Source: Owenia fusiformis (lineage: Eukaryota > Annelida > Polychaeta > Sabellida > Oweniidae). From it: DNA of 64,000 nt. The translations under genes were made by a program, and so were the position numbers. Below are positions 53,914 to 64,000 of the stretch, in pieces. The stretch spans positions 36,978,867 through 37,042,866 of the forward strand of contig CAIIXF020000008.1 of assembly GCA_903813345.2 (NCBI GenBank), given 5' to 3'. Each line of letters starts with the position of its first letter. Within the stretch, counting starts at the first letter, position 1. The notes beneath the pieces were generated by a model that worked only from the letters and a program-made list of their open reading frames with translations, did no database searches and was not told the DNA's origin.

Positions 53914-55070
53914 TTTATATAATGTCAATTGATATAATGCCCCCCCCCAGTTAAACCAGTTGAGAGAGTGGACAACATTACTGGGGGTCATAACAGTACT
54001 CGTTCACATTCAAGTTCTCACACAAGTGTTTTACACAGGCTGTAGCCAGGGGTTTACGTAAAACACCGACCGCCGACCACCGACCAGTCACTCTCCACAG
54101 TTGGGTACTGCGGGTACATGTGGTCGGTGGTCGGCTGACGGTCTTTTACATAAAGATGAAAAAATGCAAAATTAGAAGTAAAACTAAAACTGGGAATCCA
54201 ATGACTATAGTACCTTTACTAGGTCGTGATTTAAAAACGTATAATTATCATTTCAAATCACGATGAAAACGTTACATCGTCGTGGTGTGTAATGTCATAT
54301 TTTTAAGTGATGTTTCAGTTGTTAGAAGCAATAACAAAAACACACAAACATCGTCGATGTTGACGTCGTAACGTTATGTTTGATTTCTCAGTTGTTAAAC
54401 GTCAACTGGTAAAAACTACATTTGATATGACAAAAAAAGTTTTCTAATGGTGTACTGAAATGGTCACTTTTAATCCCGATAAGAGAACGCATGTAACATT
54501 ATATCGTGTTCAGTATTCAGTAGGCTATGACGATAACAAATCATTTTTGTTTCGAAATTGTTAAATTTCAGTAAAAAATTAGGATAGATTCCCATAGAAA
54601 CGATAGGTTGGTTAATGATAGGTTAGGACCTAAGGCAGGACAATTAATCGAGAGGAGACGGTCATGACCAATTTGTTTGCTTGCCATTCGTTGCAAGGTA
54701 CAAAATCGGTAAAAAACGTTGCCTAGTCCAACGATTGACATTCAAAATCAAATTATTAATATTCTAAGGCTACAAATATGTTCGGTCTTTTACATGATAT
54801 GGTCGGTCTTTGACACATTTTCTTCAAACCCTGTTTTGAGGCTACCAGTGGAAAACACCGACTGGTCGGTGGTCGGTGGGGTCGGTCTTTTCCGTAAACC
54901 CTGTAGCCAGCTTTTACCAAGGGGTTTATATAATGTCAATTGATATAATGCCCCCCCCAGTTAAACCAGTTGAGAGAGTGGACAACATTACTGGGGGTCA
55001 TAACAGTACTCGTTCACATTCAAGTTCTCACACAAGTGTTTTACACAGGCTGTAGCCAGCTTTTACCAAG
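53914..55070 (+). repeat. Recent tandem duplication of a 146-bp unit, one copy interrupted
   Basis: The unit starts TTTATATAATGTCAATTGAT and ends CTGTAGCCAGCTTTTACC. Copy 1 is 53914-54049 plus 54911-54922; copy 2 is 54925-55070. They differ by one C in a C-run. Copy 1 is split by the transposon at 54050-54901. Confidence 0.85.
54050..54901. mobile_element. Non-autonomous DNA transposon, Mutator-like
   Basis: Inverted ends GGGTTTACGTAAAACACCG and CGGTCTTTTCCGTAAACCC continue as GACCACCGACCAGTC-type words. A perfect 9-base duplication TGTAGCCAG flanks it (54041-54049, 54902-54910), the length typical of Mutator-type elements. The undisturbed second copy of the host repeat shows the empty site. 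No transposase. Confidence 0.86.
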
Positions 55071-56211
55071 GAGTAGGAGCAGTTTTACCAAGGGCAAAGC
55101 TTTTGCCTAGGGAGGAACTTTTTGACAGTTTTGGCTAAAAAAATCATGCGAAAAGTGCTCAGGTTGGTGAGAAACTATATCATTTTGAAAGAATCTCTTG
55201 GGGGAGCAGCAGCTCCCTTATCTCTCCCCCTCTTTCTGGCTACAAGCATGTGTACTTAACCTCTCTAATGTTCATGATCAATACTAAATGTACAATTTTC
55301 ATTTTTTAGATTTCTACTATTCATATATATTGCCCAATCCCCATTCATGTCCCTTCATTACTTTACACCAGTGTTTATAAATCTCTTGTTTTCTAGTCTT
55401 TCGTATGTGCTTTTACTATTCAGTTTCACAATCTATTGTTTTGCCATGCCAGTTTTACATGTTTGCATGCTGAGTTTGTTTTATGTAATGTTTTATGTTC
55501 CATATATGGTTTACACATTCACTCAATTGAGTTGGGGTGTTGCCCCATTACTAGTTAATGTTGCCTAGAGTTTGTGACTGTACATAGACAAAGTATTTCA
55601 AATATATATTTTAGAAAACATTTTACTACATCTACTCTTATATTTGATTGCCACCCAAGGGTCTTCCACTCACCCATTACATAAACAAAACATGAACTCT
55701 AATAAAAATGCCAACAAGACTGCAAGGGAAACTTAATCTATGTGGAACTGAATTGGACTTTGCCGTATCACATGTATTAGTCCTGTGATCAGGGAGGGGG
55801 AGGGGGGTTGAGAGACGACCCTCTCCCCTAGTCACATTTTCTGTCAACATCCTGCAATTTTTACACCACTTTAGTACTTTTTAAGTGATGTTCGGACGAT
55901 GCTTTCATTTAATTGCTTGCACTAATGGTTTCTCTTGATTCCTTACAAATCAAAAATTCATGCACATAAGGTTATTTGAGCTTGAAGTAGAAGTATTCAT
56001 AGTATTACTGTTTGTATTATTATCTCTATGGTTTTTCAATAGGCTAACTCAGTCAGTGAATGCAGGATTAAAACACAACACACATGAGTAATTCACCCAC
56101 CTATGTATGTTATTATTGAAAAACATTGCCATCTTTTACATCACTTCTAAATTATTTTTGTAAACATGCATTTTAAGAGGTTCATTTTTTCAAAAAAAAC
56201 TCAGAAACAAA
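55071..56211. other. Intron 1 of the lectin receptor, no recognised feature
   Basis: A plus-strand 73-codon hydrophobic frame at 55347-55568 has no initiation or splice context to support it. Confidence 0.4.
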
Positions 56212-56536
56212 CTTCATGGAGTCCCTTATATATTTTACGTGATGAAACATGTGTTCAAGTACAATGTAATTTTGCATGAAAAATTGTAAAAAATGAGGGA
56301 CGATCGTGACAATGACGAATGTATTTTGAAAAAGCTTGTTGATGGGTGGATTAAACATGGATTATAAGATAATTCAATTGATCTGGAAACTATTCTTTGA
56401 ACTTTTGTTGAAGATTAATTATAGATTCGCCTTTCACAAGCATTTACTTTTTACAGCCAGGAACTACTCACAAAAAATTAATAACTGCCAAAAGTCAGTT
56501 GCGATACTTTCCCTGCTCCTTTATTTTATGAAAGTA
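56212..56536 (+). repeat. Inverted partner of 51868-52172
   Basis: About 320 bases inverse to 51868-52172. Both copies keep a frame with MGGLN and ARNYS, NCQKSVAILSLLL words on opposite strands. Probably an old element, not a host gene. Confidence 0.72.
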
Positions 56537-56538
56537 TA

Positions 56539-57830
56539 ATTATCCCATCGAACAAAGTTCGGAGGGATATAGGGAACACCTCTATCCGTCCGTACCTACG
56601 TAAGTATGTCCGTCCAACCGTCAGTCTGTCCGTCCATTCATCCGGGCAATAACTCAAATACCGTTAGCCCAATTTTGTTCATATTTTGTGCACATATACC
56701 CAATGGGGGTAGAAGTTCTGCTCGAAAACCGATTTTCAAAATGTCTGCTCATTTAAAAATGGTGGCCATTTTAGTGCGTTTTTACAGTAATTTAGGTACT
56801 GCATATAAAACTGTAATAGCAATATGTATTAAATGTAAAAAAGTTATATAGGACATTGATTAGGCTAGAAATGTAAATACAGAAGAAATACATGGCAGCC
56901 ATCTTGAAAAATGGTTGCCTTTGCAAGTCATTTTATAATTTTTGCTGTAACTTGAAAAGTAGTGGAACAATTTTGTTCATATTTGGTATGTGAATACTTT
57001 AAGCATGGCACAATGTCTAATGACATTTTTGGTAGTAGGCGGCCATTTTGAAAAATGGCCGCCATATTTACATGTGTTATTTAACATTTTTTACTGTAAG
57101 TCAAAAAATAGTAGAGCGATTTTGTTCATATTTTATATGTGAATACTATAAGCATGGCACACTGTCTAATGACACTTTGGGTAGTAGGCGGCCATTTTGA
57201 AAAATGGCCACCATTTTTTACAATTTTTTACTATAACTTGAAAAGTAGTGGAGCGATTTTGTTCATATTTGATATGTGAATACTTATGAGCCTTGCACAC
57301 TGTCTCATGACACTTCGCGTAGGTGGCCATTTTAAAAAATGGCTGTAATTTTTACATTTTTTACTATAACTCAAAAAGTATTAGAGCGAATTTGTTCATA
57401 TTTGATATGTGAATACTTTAAGCATGGCGTATTGTCTAATAAAACTTTGGGGAGTATTCGGCCATTTTGAAAAATGGCCACCATTTTTATGTGCGTTATT
57501 TTACATTTTTTATTATAATTCAAAAAGTAATAGAGCGATTTTGTTCATATTTTCGATATGTGAATACTCGTAAGGATTGCATACTGTCTTATGACATTTT
57601 GGGTAGTAGGCGGCCATTTTAAAAAATGGCCAGCATTTACATGTATTTGTGTGCGATTTTTAAATTTTTTTAGATGTGGCTACTTAAAGTGAGCAACCAT
57701 TTTGAAAATGGTGGCCTTTCTTATGGATGTTATTTTACGATATTTGCTATAAAATTTTGTTTGTAAAAATGCCAGCCATTTCTTTTCGATGGGATTCGCT
57801 ACACTTTGGCGTTGCCGTTGTTCTGGTTCT
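56539..57830 (+). repeat. Large tandem array 3, about 130-bp units
   Basis: Same head (ATTATCCCATCGAACAAAGT), units and tail (GCCAGCCATTTCTTTTCGAT) as arrays 1 and 2, but more diverged. A tail fragment repeats at 58050-58102. Confidence 0.85.
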
Positions 57831-58295
57831 GGTTATTATAATATTGTGCACAATTGTAACAGACATCAATTAATGTAAATGGATAAATTCCTGGTAAAAA
57901 GGACAATGCCAGCAAGATTAGTGTCCAGGAAGTTGAAGGCCCAAACCAATGGGGTGTTCTATTGTTTTCCTGAGGATCTGAAACTCTGTATACTATCTAA
58001 TGACACTTTTGAAGGTGGCCAATTTGAAAAATGGCGGCCATTTTTGCTATATACTTTGTAAAAATGCCAGCCATGGCTGTTCGATGGGATTTGCTACGCT
58101 AGAAAATGATAGAATGGTCAGGAGAAAGTTATGATCAAAGATATGACTGTCTAAAATCATTTGCCTTTACCATACTTCGTCTATGTGAGCCTATATGAGT
58201 AGATATAAAATTAAACATTTAGAAGTTACAATCTCATTTAAAAAGTGAGTTTAAAGGCGACTACTTGTATAATCTAGATAATATTTGATACTTAC
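57831..58295. repeat. Array-tail fragment and intron DNA
   Basis: 58008-58102 carries ATGGCGGCCATTTTTGCTAT and the GGGATTTGCTACGCT tail. A short plus-strand frame at 57879-58061 runs into it and is not supported as a gene. Confidence 0.5.
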
Positions 58296-58356
58296 CAGAG
58301 TTGCCATTGCATTGGATAATCAATCCAAGCAAACAAGGAATGAGGAGAATAAGCAT
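58296..58356 (-). CDS. Signal-peptide first exon of the SUEL-lectin receptor
   Basis: ATG followed by 20 codons and a perfect donor (TCTG followed by GTAAGT), exit phase 1. The peptide MLILLIPCLLGLIIQCNGNS is a clear signal sequence with a probable cleavage site near CNG. The phase matches the entry of the lectin exon at 50417-51304, giving a mature start just before VCVSGRK. Intron 1 would be about 7 kb and holds array 3, the Mutator-like element and an inverted repeat pair. Confidence 0.8.
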
Positions 58357-58807
58357 TTTTGTATAAAATGTCCCGTAAAGTATACTTAGATGTCACATTT
58401 TGATTAAGTTAATGAAACTTTTGTGTTACCTCACTTATTCTTAGTATGTGTTTGGTTTTGTTTGCCTTATAAGATGTTGAATTATAGTCAAAATGTCAAG
58501 TTGAAATCTTGAATGCCACTTGAAATCTTGAAGATTACTTGATGATTGCAAAACATATTTATGTCAGTTCTCACACTTGGATTCCAGCCAGTAATGTGCT
58601 TGTTATTTATCAATAGATCATTTGCAATAGATCATTTAGTTGATTAAATAGATGGCAGTTATGGTTTTGGTTGGGCTAGTTAATATTATGTCATTTTATT
58701 AAAACAATATGGGGTACCATATTCATTCTAATAAGCGCACGGTGCGTCTCCCAAATTATCGTGAGGGGAAATGTCTCAAATTGCAAAATCCTGGGAAATT
58801 TTAGAAT
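58357..58807. other. Upstream region of the lectin receptor gene
   Basis: Probable promoter and 5' leader of the minus-strand gene. No TATA box or clear regulatory cluster was recognised. Confidence 0.4.
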
Positions 58808-59267
58808 GGCACATTTTTGCCATTTTTATCCTTTCTTAGTGATTTTTTCATACAATATAACCCAAATATATAGGATCACATTGTGACAATTTCACTGTTC
58901 TATGAAATCATTATCCTTTTATTTTTGTTACCATGGTAACTGGTGACGTGACAAAGTGGAGCTTAGAAAAAATACCAAATTTGAAAAATCAACAGTAGTT
59001 TAATATGATGTTTTGACACTGTATTCATTGCTGAATATGTTACAAACATATAATAGGTTGTATTATATCACCTAGTATATTCATTAATGTCTAATAACTG
59101 TTATTATTCTTCCATCACTTTTAATCCTCCCAAGGGATTACCAGCACTTTGTAAACATTTGCTAACATTTGTTATGCTTTTTCACCCATTCCTGAAAGAC
59201 GTGATACAGACCGTCTTTGCCTAAAAATGTGATTGTTCCCATCGGTTGTGGCCGTGTTCCACACACA

Positions 59268-59376
59268 CCGAATTCCCCAGACTTATGTGATTTCTATCTT
59301 TTCCCAACAGCGAAGACCAAATTATGAGGTATCCACTTTGAGGACATTATGAGATCATTCAGGAATTCACACACCA
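59268..59376 (+). pseudogene. Mariner transposase fragment
   Basis: The frame reads VPHTPNSPDLCDFYLFPT then, after an in-frame TGA, GIHFEDIMRSFRNS. The SPDL-CDF-LFP signature carries the third catalytic aspartate of mariner-family transposases (usual form SPDLAPCDFFLFP; two residues are missing here). The N-terminal parts are gone, and a MITE inserts just after. Not functional. Confidence 0.75.
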
Positions 59377-59380
59377 ATGT

Positions 59381-59572
59381 CAGGCCCGTAGCCAGAATTT
59401 TCCAAAGGGGGGTTCACTTTTCCAAAAAACTCTAGGGTTCACTTTGGCAAATTTGGCCAAAAATCACTCAAAAAATAGTCAGAATGGTGAAAAAATGCAT
59501 GATTTTGAAAGAAATTTTGGCCAGGGGGGGGGGTTCGCCCGAACCCCCCGAACCCCCCTGGCTACGGGCCTG
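59381..59572. mobile_element. CAGGCCCGTAGCCAG MITE
   Basis: Perfect 15-base inverted ends (CAGGCCCGTAGCCAG) with a 5-base duplication AATGT on both sides. 192 bp, G/C-run rich. Confidence 0.86.
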
Positions 59573-60336
59573 AATGTTACAAAGTAGTCGAAGACAGCCT
59601 GTATCACATCTTTTAGGACTGGGTGAAAAAACATAACAAATACATGTACTTACAAAATGCTGGTAACTACTTTGAAGGATTAGAATTGATGGAAGAATAA
59701 TGAATATAATAATGTTAATTAATGTTGTAAAACTTCATAATGAAGGAAATAAATCAATACAATACAATACAACTTATACAGTATGTCACATATTCAGCAA
59801 TGAATACAGTGTCTAAACATCATATCAAATTACTGTTGTTTTCAAATTTGGTATTTTTTCTGAGCTCCACCTTGTCGCGTCACCAGTTACCATGGTAACA
59901 AAAATAATAGGATAATGATGTCATAGAACAATGAAATCTTCATGATGTGATCCTATATATTTGGTAGAGGTGTGAATTTTTAATCGATCATTGATTAATT
60001 GATCGACACACATTTAATCGAATAAGATTCTTATTACTCAATTAACTGATTCTCAAAAAGTTATTCTTCAATATCCCGCCACGAGTAAGCTTACGTGACA
60101 TCACTGACTGATTGAGCAGTGAATGTCAGGTTGCCACGCCAAGCTCAAACTACCAAACAAACTAATTACCCTAAGACTGACGCTTACCTGTGACCTTTGT
60201 TGTTTTTTAGTTTAATACCAATCCAATACATCCCATTGGTTTATTCAGTAGAAGTATGCGATCAAATTCAAGGTGAATAGTGGTGTATAATTTGAATGCA
60301 ACCGTCCCAATTTTATTCAGTTCAAGCGGTCGAAAA

Positions 60337-60453
60337 ATGGCGACAACACCAGGAAAAAGAAGTTATGTATGGAAATATTTCAACAATGAAGACGATGATC
60401 GCGTCAAATGTGTGCTCTGCAATAATAAATACAATTACTATATCACTATCTAG
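60337..60453 (+). pseudogene. BED zinc finger start of a hAT transposase
   Basis: ATG opens 38 codons containing SYVWKYFN, then VKCVLCN, the aromatic pair and first two cysteines of a BED finger. The frame ends at a stop supplied by the nested MITE, so the histidine half and the catalytic part are missing. Confidence 0.72.
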
Positions 60454-60702
60454 CTAGCGACAGTATGATTGGTCAAAACTGGGTCACATGTCGTGGGATA
60501 TCTGGCGATATTCAATGGCAATGCTAATCAGATAAGACAACCGTGAGATATCTAGCGATATCCAAAGCTCCCGGGAATTTTCAGTGTAAATAATTTAGTT
60601 CAGTGTAAGTCAAAATGGCAGACGAACCGAGTAGATTCAATGTATTTCAATGTTAACCTATGACTTAATAATATTAGTGATGTTTAGCTAGACAGTGATA
60701 TA
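60439..60702. mobile_element. MITE nested in the hAT element
   Basis: TATATCACTATCTAGCTA on the left and TAGCTAGACAGTGATATA on the right are inverse with one mismatch. 264 bp, with GATATC-rich interior. Confidence 0.76.
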
Positions 60703-60732
60703 TAAATAAAACAAATATTTCACTCTATTTTC

Positions 60733-60825
60733 GGTGAATACCTGTAGCACTTTCACAAGGTGATATTCCACTTGCCCTTCGGGCTTCGTGGAATATCACT
60801 TGTGAAAGATGTACAGGTATTCACC
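60733..60825. repeat. Long hairpin
   Basis: GGTGAATACCTGTA pairs with TACAGGTATTCACC, and CACAAGGTGATATTCCAC with GTGGAATATCACTTGTG, around a GCCCTTCGGGC loop. Confidence 0.88.
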
Positions 60826-61293
60826 TCAATATTCAAACAGTACATCTACTCTAAGCTACCACTTGTCAAATGCACACGGGTAAACTCCGAAAATATATAC
60901 TCCGACGTCGCCAATAACTTCATTTCTAGTCAGAAAGTCGGGACCCGTTTCTAAACTTGCCGCTGAAGATATCACTAATAAATTTGTCAATATGCTTGTG
61001 GTCCACCTTCGTCCGATTTCGCTTGTAGAAGGGCGAGGCTTTAATAGAACTAATGGGACATTTACACCCAGGGTACGATGTGCCGAAGCGCAAAACAATA
61101 ACTCGTCGTATGGAATTAGAATTTGAGAAGGGTCAGATATCAGATTGGGGTCGATTAACCGATGATTAATCGATTAATATGTTTCGTTGATCGATTAAGT
61201 GATGTGCCATGGGTGCACACCTCTAATATTTGGGTTATATTATTTGAAAAAGTCAGTAAGAAAGGATTAAAAAATGGCAAAAATAGAGCCAAC

Positions 61294-61640
61294 GGTCCAG
61301 AAATTCCTGATCACCCCTCGTATATTCATGATTTTCTTTTTTAAAACTGGACTCACTCTGACTAGATAACATATAATATCATACCTCAATGTTTTCTTCA
61401 TGCATTTATTGAATGGCTGATTATGTTTTTGTGGGTTAATCGACATTATATGCATCAATATCATTGGAATTATTCACTCTACTTCCTTCTTGAGTGGTCT
61501 GCCATTTTGGAAATTACGGCATTATCCGAGTCCACTCCTTGAGGCTTCCTGTAACTGACAGGTCTTCATAGTCGAAGGAGAAAATATGTTTTATATCCAT
61601 TTATAATACTACTAAATGTTTATAAAGGGTTGAATAGTAC
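61294..61640. other. No recognised feature
   Basis: AT-rich DNA. Confidence 0.35.
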
Positions 61641-61745
61641 AATAACGTCATTTCTAAGGGCAATATAGTGAAATATTGGACTGAAGGCTGAAGGCCCAAG
61701 GTCCAATATTTCACTATATTGCTCGCAGAAATGATGTTATTAGTA
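61641..61745. repeat. Long hairpin, second
   Basis: CAATATAGTGAAATATTGGAC pairs with GTCCAATATTTCACTATATTG, and further out AATAACGTCATTTCT with AGAAATGATGTTATT. The loop contains GAAGGCTGAAGGCC. Confidence 0.88.
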
Positions 61746-62667
61746 TTATTACCACCGTTAATGACCAGGGCTTAAATCCTACGCACTGAACAATATCTAA
61801 TTTCCCGGGGAAAATTTGCCAGTCCAGAATATATTCTAGACCGGTCCATATGGACCACCACTATGAAGTCACACATTTCTCAGGTCGATAAAGTAAAATG
61901 AATGCCTTCTAAACTAGCACTAAAACCCCTAGAACTGGCCCGGCAAGGTGGTAATAATGTTTGTTTGTTAGAAAAGGTGTGGAAATATTTCAAGATCTCC
62001 CATGATGCACTACAAGTATTTAATGGCGTGGGGTCAAAATTGATAAGCATTTTAGCTTTTAACTCATTACTTTAAGGTTATCATGAACATACTGATACAT
62101 TAAGATTCCAGGGATACGTCTGTGACAGCATTTTGCACACTGACGGCTCTATCGATAGCAGTAAGTGAATTATTCAATATGTTCAGCGTCCTACAGTGTA
62201 TTGACAATGAGATTGTATGACATTTATATTCCAACATTCTCGAACCAAAATACTGCTACAAGCGTTCACTAACGACGGGAACACTGTCCCAGAATAAGTT
62301 AAAATGTCAACCATCTGAAGCACTATATCCACGATACATGCAATTTAATTGGTTCAACTTCTTAGAATGCATGCACAATAAATATACATACAAATTTCAA
62401 GTTTTTATGGATAAACAATGCCTTTAAGTCTTAAGCGATCAGGGTATTTCCTAAGGAAAAAAATTGCTTGCCGGACATACAGACCTGTGATTTTAGAATA
62501 ACTCTGGTCCGTATCATCATTTGCTGGACATAAGGACATGTACTTATTGTAAGACATGTCGGTCCGTATGTACATGGCACCTTTTGAGGTGGATCCCGGC
62601 TATGGCATTAATGGTTGAGAAAGTCATAGTTTTCTCCTGATGACCATTGTGAATTGTTGTGTTTTAT
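61746..62667. other. No recognised feature
   Basis: Mixed-composition DNA without supported exon or element ends. Confidence 0.35.
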
Positions 62668-63215
62668 CATGGGCTTTCAATTAGAAGGGTATGCAACTCA
62701 TTGTAATATACACGAGACCTTCAAAATGAGCAATGCCGTGCTTCCCTTTTTATGGTAATATTTCAAAAAGTATTAGATAAATGCGTATATGCTTTGTATT
62801 ATTTTGAATAAAAATCAATTTTCAATATGATTAAAGCATAAAATATGTTCAATCTCATGTAAAAGTAACCAAAAAAGACCAATTAAAATAAAAGGTATCA
62901 AGATGTCCACTTCAAGTATTTGCATTGTGGGTAATTATCCAAGAACCCATTCCTATAAACACATAATTTGTGGGAGAATGTTCACTTTCCTTATTGCCAT
63001 AATTATGATGAATTCCATTTTTTATCAAATTATCAACATGTACGTATGTAGAAAATCATGTTTTTATTTTTGAGTTATTTCTTAAAATCATCCCTAAAAA
63101 GTACAAAAAAGATTTTTTTGGAATGTGTACATTCTCCAATTTTGCAAACCCAAAGGCAATGGTTATGTATGAAATATGAGAAGTTGCCTACCCAGCTTCT
63201 AATTGAAAGCCCATG
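62668..63215. mobile_element. 548-bp TIR element
   Basis: CATGGGCTTTCAATTAGAAG and CTTCTAATTGAAAGCCCATG are perfect inverse ends. GTTTTAT stands on both sides (62661-62667 and 63216-63222), a 7-base duplication by this boundary. Non-coding. Confidence 0.83.
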
Positions 63216-63222
63216 GTTTTAT

Positions 63223-64000
63223 GGATTATGATGACGGCTTTGCAAACGGATGTTGACCCTTTGAATTGCCTATGGACTGGATTTTATCTATCCCACATCA
63301 TTTGAGACTGAATACTCTATCTTTTATGAGTACTAGTATTTACAACTATTTTTGATGTTATGAGTATTGGCTATCAATTTTTTTCAGTTTTTCTTCAACA
63401 TGTATTGTAATGACTTCAGTATGAATGAAATGTCCCTTGGTGTTCTGGTCCTGGATTGTGATATTGGTTTTCGATTGGAGGGGGAGGGGGATGTTAGACA
63501 TTGTTTCTTTTCACTTAAGATCATGGTTTTGGGATATATTGGGACTACTTTTCTTACACACAGTTTGCTTTTCTTGTTGGGTTTCTTTAAAGTTTTTAGT
63601 CACCCTTCCCTTTGGCATTTGTGCTTATATATTCAATCAAATTAATTACAAAGTTTTTTTAATCATTAAAGTTTGAACCATCTGATAAGACTATCTTGTA
63701 AGATTTCAAGATCATCATCGCAGCCTTACTGATCACTAAACCACTCTTATTTTACTCTCAATCAATCTCTCAGTCATATAGTCACTTCTATGGTCTCCCA
63801 AGACCCCTTTCACTTGGCGTTGCACCCAGTTGAACTTTTTAACTCGGCCTGGTCGGCGCCTAGATAGAGCTTTGCGCTTGGTTGAAAACATTTTTAGAAA
63901 AAATGTTTAAAAAATCTCGACACATAGCCAATTAAGGAATCCTTTACATAAACATGATAACGCTGTTTATTCTCCTCAAAACATAACCAGAATAAAAGAA
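63223..64000. other. No recognised feature
   Basis: Two overlapping plus-strand frames at 63367-63676 are hydrophobic and lack splice, start or domain support. Confidence 0.4.

Larger units (their letters stand above)
59965..61225 (+). mobile_element. hAT-type element with BED-finger remnant
   Basis: The ends are TAGAGGTGTG and CACACCTCTA, flanked by a perfect 8-base duplication ATATTTGG (59957-59964 and 61226-61233). The partner arm of the host foldback at about 58870 shows the uninterrupted site. The subterminal parts are rich in ATCGATTAA. The interior holds a BED-finger frame, a nested MITE and a long hairpin. Confidence 0.92.
58808..61293. mobile_element. Mariner-derived foldback with nested insertions
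   Basis: The left arm (58808-59215) is the inverse of the right arm (59585-59964 continued at 61234-61293), seen in GTTACCATGGTAAC, ATTCAGCAATGAATACAGTG and AGGATCACA words. The loop holds a mariner transposase remnant. One MITE lies in the loop (59381-59572) and one hAT-like element splits the right arm (59965-61225). Confidence 0.8.

Noticed and set aside
55347-55568. Hydrophobic 73-codon frame as a small membrane protein
   Set aside because: No supporting start context, splice site or homologous copy in the window; AT-rich intron DNA gives such frames by chance.
51857-56539. A host gene encoding the shared MGGLN...NCQKSVAILSLLL frame
   Set aside because: The frame appears in both arms of an inverted repeat, without splice sites or start context; it is more likely an old element.
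34561-56851. Recurring plus-strand frame with NNSNTV and ARSSARKPIFKM words at three loci
   Set aside because: It lies in the head of the large repeat arrays; similarity comes from the repeat, and reading starts and ends differ.

Overview
This window is eukaryotic and intron-rich. It is AT-rich and crowded with transposable-element remnants. It most likely comes from a marine invertebrate: mollusc, brachiopod or a similar lineage would fit the frequent TACATGTA-type words, the tyrosine-recombinase retrotransposons, the CCGTCCGT-headed repeat arrays and the animal receptor domains (SUEL-type lectin, NIDO, Death, trypsin-like). The species cannot be named from sequence alone. No bacterial, phage or CRISPR features are present. 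Most open frames over 60 codons lie in repeats; the host genes are short exons that had to be found from splice sites and reading phase.

Host genes. (1) A minus-strand gene whose visible 3' part has three phase-matched exons spread over 19.5 kb: a Death-domain exon (23975-24241), a charged linker exon (19543-19660) and a last exon with a trypsin-like domain (4732-5572). The nucleophile serine of the trypsin-like domain is replaced by glycine, so the protein looks like a Death-domain/pseudoprotease fusion. (2) A minus-strand membrane receptor gene: signal-peptide exon (58296-58356), a large exon with two SUEL-like lectin domains and a repetitive stalk (50417-51304), and a transmembrane exon (49740-49839). 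(3) A second stalk/transmembrane/tail exon set on the same strand (42064-40928), either a paralogue or alternative 3' exons. (4) A minus-strand signal-peptide exon (33709-33763) that joins in phase to a last exon (28766-29160), giving a small secreted cysteine-rich protein. (5) Plus-strand exons at 16556-18825 for an unrecognised protein. (6) A lone plus-strand NIDO-type exon at 3011-3099. Genes 1 to 4 all run on the minus strand. Their domains (lectin ectodomain, Death, protease fold) are typical of invertebrate recognition and innate-signalling genes, but no functional link between them is shown.

Mobile DNA. A nearly complete DIRS-type retrotransposon occupies 6388-12247 with split inverted termini, internal complementary region, gag-like, RT/RNaseH/methyltransferase and tyrosine-recombinase reading frames. 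Its RT frame is broken and carries a 107-bp inverted copy of its own sequence. A second, decayed YR-type retroelement lies at 30390-32679. Terminal inverted repeats and target-site duplications define several DNA transposons: hAT-like at 14383-15221 and 59965-61225 (8-bp duplications), mariner at 26662-27731 (TA), a Mutator-like element at 54050-54901 (9 bp), and a 4-kb element with inverted arrays of short repeats at its ends at 44718-48729 (8 bp). Three large arrays of about 130-bp units full of ATGGCGGC-type (YY1-like) words lie at 34.6-35.9, 38.2-39.8 and 56.5-57.8 kb. GC-rich palindromic islands, foldback elements and nested insertions fill much of the rest.
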